Shown: piece after piece, positions 25,295 through 37,947 of the stretch
Layout: each line of letters begins with the position of its first letter
How positions within the stretch are numbered: position 1 is the stretch's first letter
From: Linum tenue
Taxonomy: Eukaryota; Streptophyta; Magnoliopsida; Malpighiales; Linaceae
DNA: 64,000 nt
Assembly: GCA_946122785.1 (NCBI GenBank)
Contig: CAMGYJ010000007.1
Span: 43,859,587 to 43,923,586, forward strand
Direction: 5' to 3'
The notes under the pieces: generated by a model
The model's database searches: none
The model's input: only the letters and a program-made list of their open reading frames with translations
Told to the model about the DNA's origin: nothing
Made by a program: the position numbers and the translations under genes

Positions 25295-25910
25295 TAGGGG
25301 TGGGCAACGGGAAACGGGTATTTGGGTATACCCATACCCGTCCCGTTTTTTTAGGGTTACGGGTACCCAAATACCCGTAATTTTTTTTACGGGATGGGAC
25401 TTGGGATCAAGAATTGCTACTTTGGGTACCCACGAGTTACCCGTTATACCCATTAGTCCAATGCAAAATTGGTAGAGACTGATGATGGTAATATGTATTA
25501 AGTGGAGAAAGGAAAAAATGGAATCAGTGGCTGCTACTAGCTATAGGAGTTTCATACTTAGATAGTGGAAACTAGTAATCATACTTAAACAGAATATATA
25601 TGCTACACTCTAACACTCAATCAAACAGAGTGTTGGCCTCCCAATAGCTACTCCTTATCATCTCGTACTAAACTAGGAACTGTGTAGGAAGATTTGTTGA
25701 TCCATTAGTATCACACCTCTTTGGACCTTAAAAATGTCACGAGAAGAAATTGAAAGAAAAAGAAATAAAATCATCAAACTCATCTACTTCCAATTGGACG
25801 GGTATTTACGGCTAGTACGGGTTTGGGACATGGGAAGGAGAATGCTCTCTAAATGGGGTTGGGTACCCGTTTCAAACGGGACGGGTATCCTGTCTCGTTG
25901 CCCACCCCTA
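25295..25910. mobile_element. hAT-type MITE nested in the Copia gag
   Basis: A 616-base element with inverted ends: left TAGGGGTGGGCAACG, right CGTTGCCCACCCCTA. Subterminal repeats of ACGGGTA/TACCCGT are typical of this family. Flanking 8-base words are CGGGTGAC (25287-25294) and CTGGTAAC (25911-25918), six of eight matching, consistent with an aged hAT target duplication. Removing the element rejoins the Copia Gag reading (IKALTGD before, TTEKEHVDWAASNA after), which confirms the boundaries. No transposase is encoded. Confidence 0.85.
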
Positions 25911-28900
25911 CTGGTAACACGACGGAGAAAGAGCATGTCGATTGGGCGGCGTCTAACGCCCATTTGATTACATGGCTTATTGTGAGCGTTAATGTTTCGA
26001 CGACGTTGGGTTTGAGTCATTTTGCTACTACAACTAAGATGTGGGTGCATATCTATCGTACTCACTTTCAAAATAGTGTCTCGAGGCAGTTTGAGCTTGA
26101 GTTTGGTCGTTTAGTTCAAGGATATCGTGATATTCCTGGCTTCTATTAGGCGAGTTTGCACTTGTCGACATAATATAATTTATTAACTGCTTCTCTTGTA
26201 TTTGCCGCAATTTTGAAGGAACGCAACCATACTCGTGTAATTCAATTCCTTTCTAAATTGCGCCAGGAGTTCGAATTAATCTGCGCTTCTCTGATTCATC
26301 GTGAAGTTACTACCATGGAAGAGGTGTTAAGGGAGTTGCTTCATTAGGAGACTCGCCTCAAAATTCAGCTCAAAATCGACAATGCCAGCTCGGCAGAAGT
26401 AGTGTTTACCGTGGGTCGATCTGGTTCTTCCTCTCAACCATAGTTCACTCGTCCACCTACAGGTGATGCTATATGTAACTTTGCCATAAGGGCTAGCATC
26501 TTCAGATCCACTGTAAGAAACATAATTTTTTCACTTACTGCAAGAAATCTGGTCACATTGTTTTGGAGTGTCCCACCTTAAGTTGTCATGGCAAGTTGTG
26601 TCCTTTGTTAGGTGGCCATCAACCTAATTTGACATTTTATTGTGACTGGTAGTGGGGAGTATAATAATGGCAATATCTCTGCCCCTTTGACGAGAATGGC
26701 GAGATCCTCTTCATCACCTCCTTTCTCGTCGGATCTGATTCGTAAGTTGGTTCAGGAAGCGCTCTAAGAAGCTTCGCCATCTTCCCTGACTTCCATGTTC
26801 TCAACAGGGGCTTCCCCAGGTAAATATATTTGTTGGCTCCTTGATTCAAATGCTTTTAATCATATGAAACCTGCTAGTACGTTTTTTACCCACTTGTGTC
26901 CATCTCCCAATATTCAACTTTAAGTAGCTAATGGTGCATGCCTACCCGTGGCGGGTTGTGGTACTTCATTGTCTGGCACGGTTACATTATCTGACACATT
27001 CTTTATTATGTCATTAAAATCCAGCTTAGTGTCGGTGGGTCAGATAGTCGAGGGAGACTATGAAGTGATCTTTAATTCGGGAGGTTGTGTTGTGTAGGAT
27101 CAGAGGACGGGGAAGGTACTAGGGATCGAAAGTAAATGTGGTTGTGTGTTCGTCCTTGATGAACTGTAAGGATCAAAGGATAGTGAAACAGCTCGGGGGA
27201 AGGATTTCTACTGGTAACTGATGATGTCCGGGTCACATGGAGCAAAGGGGATTCAGTTGTAGGTGTAGAAGATAGATCTTCTTCGACAATCAGTTTGATT
27301 GATGATCAGTTTAAGGATTTTGAGACTATGGATTTGTTCGAGGAGGAAGTGGATCATCCTGATGTTTTGTCACATGTTTTTTTTTCCGGTTCTTCCGTCG
27401 AGTTTTTCTGTTGAAGCATCAATTTGGGATTTATGGCATTGTCGGTTAGAACATTCTCACTCGGCTCGTTTAATGTCTGTGTTTCGTCATAATTTGTTAC
27501 TAGATAAATTTGATCCTACATTTGTTACACATTCACCCTGTGTTAGTTGTATTGATTGAGGCGAAACATCTCACGTTTTTGCCTAGTACCACTATTTATG
27601 AGCATCCATTTGATCTCGTTAATAGAGATTTATGGGCGCCTTCACCAGTGACTTCGTGCTTGGGATTTTGTTACTTTGCACTGCTTATTGATCATGCTAC
27701 ACGTTTTTGTTGGGTTCATTTTCTACGCTAGAAGTATGAAGTGGTGACTTTTGCTAAAGAGTTTGTTCAAATGATCAAAACACAGTTTGCAAAGACAATC
27801 AAAATTGTGCAGTCCGATCCAGGTGGAGGATTTACGTAATTACGTTACGTCCAATGAGTTACTTGCGTATTACAAAAAGTGATGGAATTCTTCCCTAGTA
27901 ATCTTTTCCACAAGTTTCTTAGCAGAATGGTGTTGTCGAACGCAAGCATCGACAGGTTCTTGAGCTCACTCGAGAGGTTTTGTTCACTATGGTGTTCCCA
28001 ATCGATTTTGTGTTGGAGCTATTCAGTCTGTTGTGTACCTGATGAATTGAAAGATCACTCCTTTGTTGGGTTTGTGTTCCCCATTAGATCTTGTATGTTA
28101 AGATGCCTGACTATTCTTCTCTGTGGGTGTTTGGATGTGTTTGCTTTGTGTTGCTACCTTGCAAAGAATGACACAAACAGGCTTCGAAGATGACTCGTTG
28201 TGTGTTTGTTGGTTGCAGTGTTAAGCATAGAAGCTATCTATGTTATGATATACTGGATCGCTATATGCACATTGCTTGTCATTTAGTCTTTCTTGAGCAG
28301 GTTATGTACTCTTCATTTAATCTGGATGACCTACTTGCTAAGGAGTCTTCGAATTTCCTTGCTTCGCTGCCATCTTTTGGATCCGACGTACCCCATGCGC
28401 CTCATGCAGCTACATCGGGTGAAGCTTCCTCCATAGCCGCGTCTTCTTCGTCAACATCTTCTTCATCGGCATCATCTTCGTCCAACTCTAGTTTTCCCTC
28501 TTCACTAGGTTATGGGTCTTCTCCCTTTATCAGTTCAGGTTCTTCTTCTAGCTCCAACAAGTTGGGTGGTTCCATGTTGGCCAATAGTGGTTCTCGGTCT
28601 CCTATGTCCTCAAAGAAACTGAGTACATCTCTTGTCCCAGCCGTGGTTCCTCTTTGACGTTCACCGCGAGAAACCCTTGGACAACCTCCAACTCGTATGC
28701 AAGATTATGTGGGGTTCTCCACTACATCCATTGTCATCCCGTCCAGTTATACGAAGCTAAGAGTGACCCACGATGAGAGGGAGCAATGACAGAAGAGGTG
28801 GATGCACTAGAAGCGAATCATACTTACGATCTTGTTCCAAGGACGGAGAATATGTCGGTGATTGGCAGTGGTTGGGTATATACTGTGAAGATGCTGTCAG

Positions 28901-30274
28901 ATGGTACTCTCGAACAATTTAAGGCAAGGGTGGTAACTCAAGGTTTTGGGCAGGAAATGGTATTGACTATGAAGAATAATTTTCCCCGGTTGTAAGAATG
29001 AAAACAATTCGCTGTGTTTTTGTAGTGGCGGCAATGAAAGGGGTGGTCATTGATTCAGTTAGACGTGAAGAATGTTTTTCTTCATGGGGATCTGGAAGAG
29101 ACTATTTATAAGGAACGACCTCTAGGATATCCCAAGGGCGATTTAAGTATGGTCTGTAAGCTGGTATGATCATTATATGGGCTAAAGCAGGCACTTCGTG
29201 CCTAGTTCATGAAATTTCATGGAACCATTGTTCATGAAGGGTTTTTTAGAGTCAGAACGATCCCTCTCTCTGTTTATCTGCCGAATGGTATATGAGATTA
29301 TCGTTTTATTGATATATGTGGATGATATAATGATTACTCGGAGTGATGCAGAGGGAATCAAAGAGTTAAAAGCGTCATTGCATTGGTCCTTTAATCTTAT
29401 AGACTTGGGGGAATGTCGAGTATTTCATTGGGCTACAAGTACATCGTTCGATTCATGGTTTGTTCCTTTCTAAGAAGAAGTACATCAAGGATCTGTTAGA
29501 CACGATGCAATATAGTAAGTGTATTACGTGCTCGACGCCCATGGAATATAACTTACGACTCACCCGAGAGAGCGAAGATCTCCTAGAGGATCAGTCAACC
29601 TACCACATCGGGGTAGGTAGTTTAATCTATCTTACACATACTCGTCCAGACATTTCTTATGCATTGCAGGTGGTGAGTCCGTGTATGTGGATGGTAAGAA
29701 CTATGCATATGGATGTGGTACACAGGTTATTGAGATACTTGAAACAAACTCAGAAGGTTGGAATGTTCTTCCTATGTCTGGTGAATCGGTGATAGAAGCT
29801 TTTGCGGATGCAGAGCATAAATGATGCAAGGATACTCAACGATATACTTCTGGATGGTGTTTAAGGGTAGGTAGATTGTTTGTTTCTAGGAGGTGTCGGA
29901 AGCAGGATCGAGTGTCAAAGTCTTTGACAGAGGAGGAATATTGATCTATGTATGAGGTTAGCTCTAAGATGGAGTGGTTACATAAGCTACTTGGTGAATT
30001 GGACATGGTATGTCATCGTCTTATGAGGATCTATGAAGACAATACGAGTGTGATACAAATTGTTATTAATATGGTGTTGCATGATAGGATAATACATATT
30101 GAGGTACATGTTCACTACATTTGGCATCTGATTGTAGAGGGTACGTTACACGTTGGGTATCTTTCTACGGAGGATCGGACTGCAGACATCCTCACTAAGG
30201 CATTAGCTTCCAGTAGACATTGGTTCCTCTAGTCTAAAGTGATGTTACACAGCCAACATCAATTTGAAGGAGGG

Positions 30275-30479
30275 TGTTGAAATATGTAATTATGTATACT
30301 TGATTGTAATTAGCCAACCGTCTATGCAACTATAAAAATGTAGATTGTAAGCCAGAAAACCCTAGTGCGAATAAGAGTTTATCATTGGACAATTCTAGTT
30401 CTCCCGTGGACTAGTCCTGATTCTCAGCGAAACCACGTTAAATCCTCGTGTTCTTTAGATTTTGTTTGCTAAATTGACA
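30275..30479 (+). repeat. Right LTR of the Copia element
   Basis: A 205-base LTR starting TGTTGAAATATG and ending ATTGACA, preceded by the purine tract AATTTGAAGGAGGG. It contains a TATA-like stretch (CTATAAAAATG, near 30331). No equivalent left copy was found upstream of the primer-binding site, except that both positions end in a similar GCTAAWTTGACA. Confidence 0.75.
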
Positions 30480-31389
30480 TGATTCTCATTCCAACTTGGA
30501 TTATGAATGTAAGGTTCATTGTCAGAGTTGTGCCAGGACAACCTGCATACTTTTTTCTTATAGAAGGGCCACGTCTAGAAGGAAGTTTAGGCCTATTTTC
30601 ACAGTAATTGTTATTACCATAGCCTCTAAAATTATCGTTGAAAGCCCTTATTGCCAATTTTGTTGGCACCCCTACCCCACAACATAAGAAGTTTGGATGT
30701 TGCCAAAATCAATGCAGTCTCTTCCTTCATGGTTTCATCTCCACACCACTAACAAGAAAATATTGCTTTAATATGTGTGTTTTTGTGCTCAGTTTGTATT
30801 CACTAGCTAACCACTTACATAACTCATTCATATGCAATTGTAATGTAGTATAGTGATCTTTATGCCCTTGCCAATGCCCAATGTTACTGGTATAGAAGCA
30901 GTCCTCTTAAACTTGTTTGTGGATTTTGCAACAATAGTGGCAAATATCTTCGTTTGTTGCTTGTTTGACAAGAATGATGGTGTCGGTATGTCTAACACCC
31001 TGCATAATCCATTGCAAGTTGCATTGATCTAAAGATGTGATGCATGCAAGCTCAAAAACATCTGTGGAACCTTTCTAGGCATCATAAAGAGTTTCAAAAT
31101 GATACTCTGGTATATTTTGCATAGAAAAATATAATTTGAAAAAATTTACAAAACGATAATCAGTTTGGTATGTTTTGAAATAAAAAAATTATGGGCAAAA
31201 AATGAAAATCCAATTTGAAATGAAGAAGGCATGGATCATTTACGATTGATCGAGGGAACAATGAAGGGGAGAGAGCATAATATGTGGGGTGCTCTCATTG
31301 TCTATAGAATTTATTTTATTGATTTGATCTATTTTGAATTTTAAGTTTTAGTCACAAGAATGAAGGCTCAAACTCTCCTCAGGACTCAT
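30480..31389. other. Unassigned repeat-like stretch, possible minus-strand gag relic
   Basis: On the minus strand, frames around 30480-30880 give scattered phrases such as NELCKWLASEY and NDNFRGYGNNNY that resemble a Copia gag tail. They are short, broken and not convincing. The rest (30900-31389) is AT-rich with no recognisable feature. Confidence 0.3.
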
Positions 31390-33790
31390 CAAGTATGCGT
31401 GCTATGAATGATTGGTTAACAGGGTTGGAAGTGGAGGAGCATAAATCTATAGGGCCTTGGTTTACATGGCTTAACAAGCATTCAGGTAACCCCATTGCTC
31501 ATAGATTTGATAGCGCTTTTGTGAACTTAGCTTGGCTAGATTCTTTCAAAGAGATTGTTTTCACATGCAAACTCCTAGAGTTTTGGATCATTGTCTTGTG
31601 TTTGTTCAGACAAAGATTCCATTAAAATCACTTCCAAACCCTTTTAAGTTCTTCAATTTCTTGGTGAAACACCCTACATTTGAGTCCCTTTTTAAGGAAC
31701 CTAGAGCATTGAGGTTACTGGTCCCCTTCTCATCAGAATATGTAAGAAACTCACAATATTATAGGGTTTGCTTAGACAGTTGAACAGAGAAATGTTCTCG
31801 GATATAAGGGGTTGAGTTATTGAGAAGGATGCATAACTGAAGCATGTACAACAAGAGGCCCTCTCGTGTCTTTCTGGTAATTGTATTAAAGAGGAATCGT
31901 GAATTCAACAGGAGTTGTTTTCCTTACTTAAGAATAATAAATTTTTCTTAGACAGAAGCCAAGAGATCTTTAGATAAAAGATGGGATTCGAACTCTGGTT
32001 ATTTTCATCGCTTTGTACGAACGAGGCAGAAGAGAAACACAATCACTTCTTTGCTGGATCCTGATGGGAAGAGGGTCTCTGATATTGAAGGGATGTGTGG
32101 AATAGCACTAGAGTTCTACAAGAAATTGATGGGAAGTTCTAACAGTGAAGTTGATGAGGCTTTTGTGTCTTTTATTAAGGGTTTACTTAATAAGGTTAAG
32201 CTCAGAGCAAATTGGTAAGAAAACTAATAAGGTTAAGCTCAGAGCTAAGGATGGCAGTTTCCTCAATAACAGTGAAGTTGATGATATTAATTTTCCTTAT
32301 CACCTAATGTGTAAGAAAATTAATATCACTCATCTAGCTTTTGCTGATGATTTACTTGTTATTTCTGATGGATCAAATTATGGGATCCAAAGTGTTCAGA
32401 GGGACTTGGAACAGTTAAGGAGGTAGTCAGGGCTTAGAACTAATCCTAAAAAATGTGAATTATACCTAGGAGGTTTGGATCAAGGGGAGAAAAAAGCTAT
32501 GACTGCTAGGCATGGTTATCAGTTAGGGAAATTCCCAGTTAGATATCTGGGAGTGCCTTTAATTGCAGGAAAACTAACTGTTGTTGAATGTAAACCACTC
32601 ATTGATCGCATTACAGCAAGAATCCGGGGCTGGAAGGCAAGAACAATGAATTATGCAGGTAAGGTTGAGCTGGTGGGAACTGTGATATACAACCTAACTC
32701 AATATTGGCTTAACATCTTCGTGTTACCCAAGTGTGTTATAAGGGAGATTGAAAAGATTTGCAATAATTTCTTTGGGATGTGGGTGAAGGAGTCAGACTT
32801 AGAGCAAAAGTGGCTTGGAAACACCTGACATTTCCCAAGTCTGAGGGAGGTTTAGGGCTGGGAGACATTACTTCTTGAAATTATGCCTGCATTACAAGGC
32901 ATATTTGGGCTATACTACTACAACACGAGTCTTTATGGGTAGCTTATGTGTTGACTTATAAGATAAAGGGAAGAGACTTCTGGTCTTTACATGCTCCTAC
33001 GTGCTCTTGGAACTGGTGGAAGCTAATGAAGATTAGAGGTAAAATCCCTCACCTTTTCACAGTGCGCAATGCGGAGGTATACTGGAATCACTCACTTATG
33101 GCAAAGTATTAGATTAGGAAAATTCCAAATACTGTGAGAACTGAAAAGGAGAAGGTGAGTTGGGCCGATTTACTTTGGAAGAGGTTGGCTATACCACGAA
33201 ATAGATTCATTTTCTGGCTCATCATTAATAATAGAATTCAGACTAAAGATAGGATGATCAAGTTGGGGTATCTGGGTTCTCTTGTGTGTGTTCTGAAACC
33301 TGGGCCTTGAGTCCAGGGACCATCTATATGGAGAATGTGATTATTTCCATACGGTGTTTAGAGGGTTGTTTGGCCAGTTTACATCTTGGTGCCAATTTGA
33401 TTGGGATGCAGTCTGTTGTGGGCAATTCAGCATTTTTGCAGAGATGCCCTTGGTTGTGTTGCAGACAGGTTGATTTGGTAGTCGATGGTGAGTAATTTGT
33501 GTCGAGAACGTTGCACAAGAATGTATAAGAGTGGTTTAAAGGAAATCTCTTCTCTTGTTAAGGTTATCAAAAGTGAAGTGTCTGTTTTGGTGTAGAGGGA
33601 GGAGCATGACCGTTTCTGGACTTCTTACGGATGATTCTTCCCCCTGGGCTATAGGATTTATAGTTATTAGTTTTTTTGGGTTGTTCTGATTTGGAACTAG
33701 TAAGCGTCTGCTTGTAATTGAGACTAACCTAGTTTTGGTAAGGTTGTTACCAACAACGCTTTTGATGGAATGGAAATAATCCGATTCATA
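31390..33790 (+). mobile_element. Internally deleted LINE remnant
   Basis: A plant L1-type element in plus orientation. The C-terminal part of the endonuclease is readable at 31395-31620 (GPWFTWLNKHSGNPIAHRFD). After about 32200 the reading jumps to the middle of the reverse transcriptase, with ITHLAFADDLLVISDG (catalytic ADD box near 32335) and LGKFPVRYLGVPLIAGKL. A zinc-binding domain piece follows near 33190-33260. The first half of the reverse transcriptase, including the usual PKV and GRQ regions, is missing, and a phrase (ATAAGGTTAAGCTCAGAG) is duplicated at the junction (32190 and 32229). The 3' end near 33760-33790 reads GGAATGGAAATAATCCGATT, nearly the same as the tail of the LINE at 57991-58303. 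Confidence 0.8.
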
Positions 33791-34374
33791 AACAAAATTA
33801 AAATATTTTTGATGCACTCCCCACGTCTCCATTACACCTCTTCTAAAATCACTATTAGAGTTTCAAATGTTGAAAATCAAAATCTTAAACTTCCAATATA
33901 GCAAAGAACGATATTTGAATTAGGACTTAGCTACTAAAAGCCATTTAACATGTGACGAACCAAATTAATAAATGTAAAGTAGTGAGGCGGCAATCATGGC
34001 GCACAATGTTCTTGTTTGTTTTGGTTTTATAATCAACAAGTGACACCGTAGCAACTAAGTTAGTTGGAATAAATGAAGTTCATTTTCCAGTGGGATTGTG
34101 GTTGGCGATGTCGATTTCCACAAGTGCGCGTTAACATCCACCATTTGTTCATTCAGTTCAGTGATGAGTAAACGGGCTCGTCTCTCGATCGTCAGCACAT
34201 AATACGGACTTTGACTTGGAAAACAATTGGAAACCACTCACGACCATCCAGAATTCGTCGACTAGTCAGTCAGTAAGCACGCACAACCTCAACCCCAAAA
34301 AAAAAAAAAGCATCCATCATTTTCATTTTAATTGAGTTATTTTTGTTAATTATGAGTACAGTTTTGTTAATACT

Positions 34375-34793
34375 TAATAGCCACCGGGGGTTGTTGGTTC
34401 GGTTTATTGAATCCAAATCATTAAAAACCGAAAATAGATAAAGACTGTTTTCCTAAAACAAAAACATAATCTATTAAGTAGTTGATCGATTAACCGAAAA
34501 CTGATAAGCCCATTAACGAGTTCGGAATGATAAGCCTTTTGACGGATTCGGTTTTCGATTTGGTTTCGGTTAGAACAAAGCAAACTGAAAATCAAAATCC
34601 TCACACCATTTGTAATAGTTTCGGTTAGATAAGGTTCGGGTTTGGTTTCATATCAGTTTTCGGTTTAAACCAAAATCGTTAAACTACAAATCAATTTGGG
34701 ATAAAAAAAACTTAAACGAATAAGATTCTTGTTGGTTCATTTTGGTTTTAACGAAAAAATCGAGCCCAATTTCCCATCCCTAATAGCCACCGG
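34375..34793. repeat. Insertion-like segment bounded by 13-bp direct repeats
   Basis: TAATAGCCACCGG occurs at 34375-34387 and 34781-34793, enclosing 393 bases. The interior is rich in GGTTCGGTTT-type words in both orientations (AACCGAAA, TTTCGGTTAG). The identical flanks look like a target-site duplication, but 13 bases is longer than usual for DNA transposons, and clear terminal inverted repeats were not seen. It is an unclassified non-autonomous element or an old duplication. Confidence 0.55.
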
Positions 34794-34824
34794 CATTGTA
34801 GTTAGGTTTGTTACACAACACCTA

Positions 34825-35780
34825 TGTATATGGTTCAGGCTATCATACGCTAGGCCCCAGCCCCAGCCCCAGACGTACTCTATACGCCTGTGTTCACACT
34901 ATCGTACATTTGTCGAGTTTTACTATTTAGACCACAAATTTACTGGAGTTTGTGGCATGATACTATTCCCTAAACTCTTAATGCCTGAACCCCAGTCCCT
35001 AATTCTCTAACCCGAACTATAAAATTCATTTAATCTTAGAAAATAAGATGATGGTTGTGATTTGTCGAAATATATCGAAGTGCAAATAACAAGTGTGAAC
35101 GCAGGCATATGCGTGCATTTGCCATATATGTATATATTTGGTGTTCTTCGGTGCACTCATTTTTTTAGTGCATTTAATGCACTCAACTCTAAAAGTATAT
35201 TTAAGACATCAAACTTCCGATTTTAATTGATAAAATGAATCAAATATGATGATATAACATAAAATCACAACTAATCAAGTCATTAACCTAACCCCTAAAC
35301 ATTTAATTTTGAAAACTAATCCTAAACCCCAAATTAAAAACCATAACCCTAACCCTAAATTCCTAATCTCTAAAACCTTCAAACCAAAGTACATCTCTTG
35401 ATTGTTTTTTTGTGCAAATTCATGTGTTTTCTTGTCCATCATATCACAAATAACAATTGACATCGTTTTGACATGAATCGCTCACTCAGAATGACGATTA
35501 TGAGGCGAGTGCATTGAATGCACAAAAAAAGTGAGTGCACCGAAGACAAACCATATATATATATGTTCAGGTTAGCATACGCTAGGCATAGTCTTCACAC
35601 TACTGTACTCCGGTCGAGTTTTGCTATTTAGACCACGAATTAACTAGAGCTTGGGACATGATATTATACCCTAACCTTTAATGAAGGAACCTCAATCCAT
35701 AAAATATATTTAATTTAAAAATTTTGTAATTTTTATTCATCAAATATATCAAAATATAGTGTGAACACAAATGTATAGCG
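34825..35780. repeat. Diverged direct duplication flanking a MITE
   Basis: Segments 34825-35100 and 35560-35780 align with each other. Shared phrases include TCAGGYTAKCATACGCTAGG, GTCGAGTTTTRCTATTTAGACC and TAMTGMMKGAACCYCARTCC. The copies are substantially diverged. The inverted-repeat element at 35141-35552 lies between them. This is either an old tandem duplication split by an insertion or two members of one repeat family. Confidence 0.6.
35141..35552. mobile_element. MITE with TCTTCGGTGCACTCA inverted ends
   Basis: Left end GGTGTTCTTCGGTGCACTCA; the reverse complement of the right end reads GGTTTGTCTTCGGTGCACTC. The inverted repeats match for about 45 bases (continuing GTGCATTYAATGCACTC). 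The interior carries telomere-like AACCCTAACCCTAAA near 35343. No coding capacity. The target duplication could not be resolved because the flanks are TA-rich. Confidence 0.75.
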
Positions 35781-37252
35781 CAGTTGATACATAAGCTAGG
35801 TTTGCCATCCTTTTAAATTTTAATTCTAACGCCAAAAGAGTACTCTCATTCACGTTTACAAAAGAATTTCCCCCATCCTAACTTTGGTTTCTTTGCCGAC
35901 CTCCAAATGGGATCGGGATATTGCCCGGCCCAATCTTCTTTTGTGCTCGCGTCTTTCAATTCTTTGGGCCTGTGGACTAATTATTGAAGACACCCATCCC
36001 ACTTGCCACTTCCCATGTGCATTTGCTGGGCCTACTATAATCTCCATAAATACACAGCCGGCTAGGTTGAGGAAACCGGCCCAAAACCTGTGTGGGTTGG
36101 GTCAGTTCTGTATTTGACTTATTTCTGAGTTTTTTTATCCTCCAAAACTTCAAGATATTAGGGAACAACAAATTTACAAAACTAACAATAATAAAGAATG
36201 ATAGTCCATGCGATCGGACTTCTGATAGAAGAGTTTGTTTTGTTACTAGATGGGCAGCTTTATCAAAGCTCCAAAGGGTAAAAAAGACACGAAACTGACC
36301 CAAATAAAAAAGGAGGGTACTTCCTTCATGATTACCTCTACACGAGAGTGATAAACCATCGTGGTTGCATCCAAATGCAAAATCTGATGGAAAGAACCCC
36401 TGCAAAATAATTCAAACAAAAATGCAATACATGGAAATACAAAACTTTATCGCAACAAATAGAAGAAACCCTTAAGGCACACTTGGAATTACCGAAAACA
36501 ACAACAAAATATGTTGTACGTAACAAATATTGTTGAGGATATGTCACTATGGTGTATTATTCTCAAATTTCATTTAAAATATGCACTAAATGTAATACTT
36601 AATATGATACCTCCTTCAATAATTCGGATATAATCAATGTAGTCAAAGTCTATCTTTTATGTAAAAGCGAAATGATGGATAAAAGTTGAAGCGCAAAAGC
36701 ATAAAAGCGTAAGTTTTTAAACATTCTACAAATTTGATAGAAATTTTCCTACCATAACTTTATTTTGACACATGTAAACAAATAAGTGAACTAGCTCATA
36801 TAGTAAAGATCACTCTCACATACATAAACTAAATTAATAGAATTTTAAACAGGCATGCATTCACCGCCTTCTTCCTGCTTTCGGGAAAAAAAAGTAATGG
36901 AAACCATCGACAACTGATGAAGGTATAAGAGTTATAGGAAATTTCTGCTAATATGCGAAAGTGACTGCAAATGGGAGGCCGAACGAGACGAGTTTCAACA
37001 ACAACGTAGTCACAAAGGTGGGGTGAGAGTTGCAGGGATGAGAAAAGATGTAGGCGGCTAGAATATGGATGCGGGGTGTGCTGATTTTAGAGGTAGAAGA
37101 AAGACGAGAATGAAGGAGAAGGGGTAATGAATTAGGGACGATTGAATTCATAGTAGGAAAAACTAAAAGGACAACTCGAGTAAAAACAAATACATTTTAG
37201 TAGTTTCTTCTCTTTTGGCCAGTAAAACTAAACCAAACACAACCTAATAAGG

Positions 37253-37512
37253 TAGGGTATGCAACGGTTTGTTCCAAAGCATACCACACCGGACCAAACT
37301 GATCAAATATAATGCGGTCTGATCCTTGGTCCAATGAGTTCTATAAAACCTGAAGGAAAATGGGCCTGATTGATATTTGGATTAGACCGAATTGGACCAC
37401 ACGGGAAATAATGCAATGTTTGTCCGTCCTTGGTCCTTACATTTTTTCCCTATTGGACTATGGTTCTCATGGTTTGGTCCAGTCCTATTCGAACCAGACC
37501 ATTGTACATAGG
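37253..37512. mobile_element. Small hAT-like MITE (family also at 57185)
   Basis: It starts TAGGGTATGCAACGGTTTG and shares long stretches with the element at 57185-57450, for example AATATAATG followed by GGTCCTTGRTCC, then TATARANACTGAAGGAAAAAT and ATTTGGAYYAGACC. The right end is worn (CATTGTACATA) and abuts another repeat. Two copies in one window indicate a dispersed family. Confidence 0.65.
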
Positions 37513-37700
37513 GCTGCAAATGAGTCAAGCCGCTCGCGAGCAGCTCGATGCTCGAATCGGGAAAAACTCGTTCGAAACTCGACTTATTTACTAATGAGCC
37601 GAGGTTGAGCTAAGCCCTCTGCAGCTCACGAGCTAACTCGTCTCGATGGCTTGTTGAGTTTAGCTCGTGAGCTAGCTTGTTTAGAGCTCATGAGATGTCT
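37513..37700. repeat. Partial dispersed repeat with CTCGCGAGCAGCTCG words
   Basis: It begins GGGCTGCAAATGAGTCAAGC and contains many GAGCTCG/CTCGTGAGCT words in both orientations. This is typical of one end of a widespread plant non-autonomous DNA transposon. The opposite end was not found, so the copy seems truncated. Confidence 0.5.
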
Positions 37701-37947
37701 CAACTATTAACAATGTGGCTAGAGAGCTAAATCGATTACCGACTTATGAGTGAATCAATCTATATAAGTTTGAATTTGATAACTCATGAATTGTTAAAAT
37801 ATATATTTCACCCTATATGAAGTTTGACACGTAGATAGTTTGAGCAAATATGTCTTATCTAATTTTAAAAAATAAATTATGTATCATAAATTGCTTCAAT
37901 ACTATAAAATAACATAATTTTGACTAGTTAAATTTATTAACCAAGGG

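Larger units (their letters stand above)
24905..30479 (+). mobile_element. Decayed Ty1/Copia LTR retrotransposon
   Basis: The primer-binding site TGGTATCATAGCC at 24905 resembles the initiator methionine tRNA complement, one base off the usual TGGTATCAGAGCC. Gag begins near 25152 (MDSSKLNSVSIKFDGKNFPL) and continues after an interrupting hAT element (26000-26400). Then come a GAG-pre-integrase segment near 27400 (IWDLWHCRLEHSHSARLMSV), integrase core pieces at 27600-27900, a Ser-rich linker at 28380-28660, and reverse transcriptase near 28780-29800 including LLIYVDDIMITRSDAEG. An RNase H tail lies near 29950-30230. A purine-rich tract (30261-30274) precedes the right LTR. Numerous stops and frameshifts make it inactive. 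The left LTR is not recognisable. Confidence 0.88.

Noticed and set aside
28190..28657. A 155-codon Ser-rich frame that looks like a secreted protein
   Set aside because: Position and context show it is the linker between integrase and reverse transcriptase of the decayed Copia element.
35330..35360. Telomere-like AACCCTAACCCTAAA as a true telomere or chromosome-fusion point
   Set aside because: Only about two units are present, inside a MITE with inverted ends. That is too short and better explained by the element.
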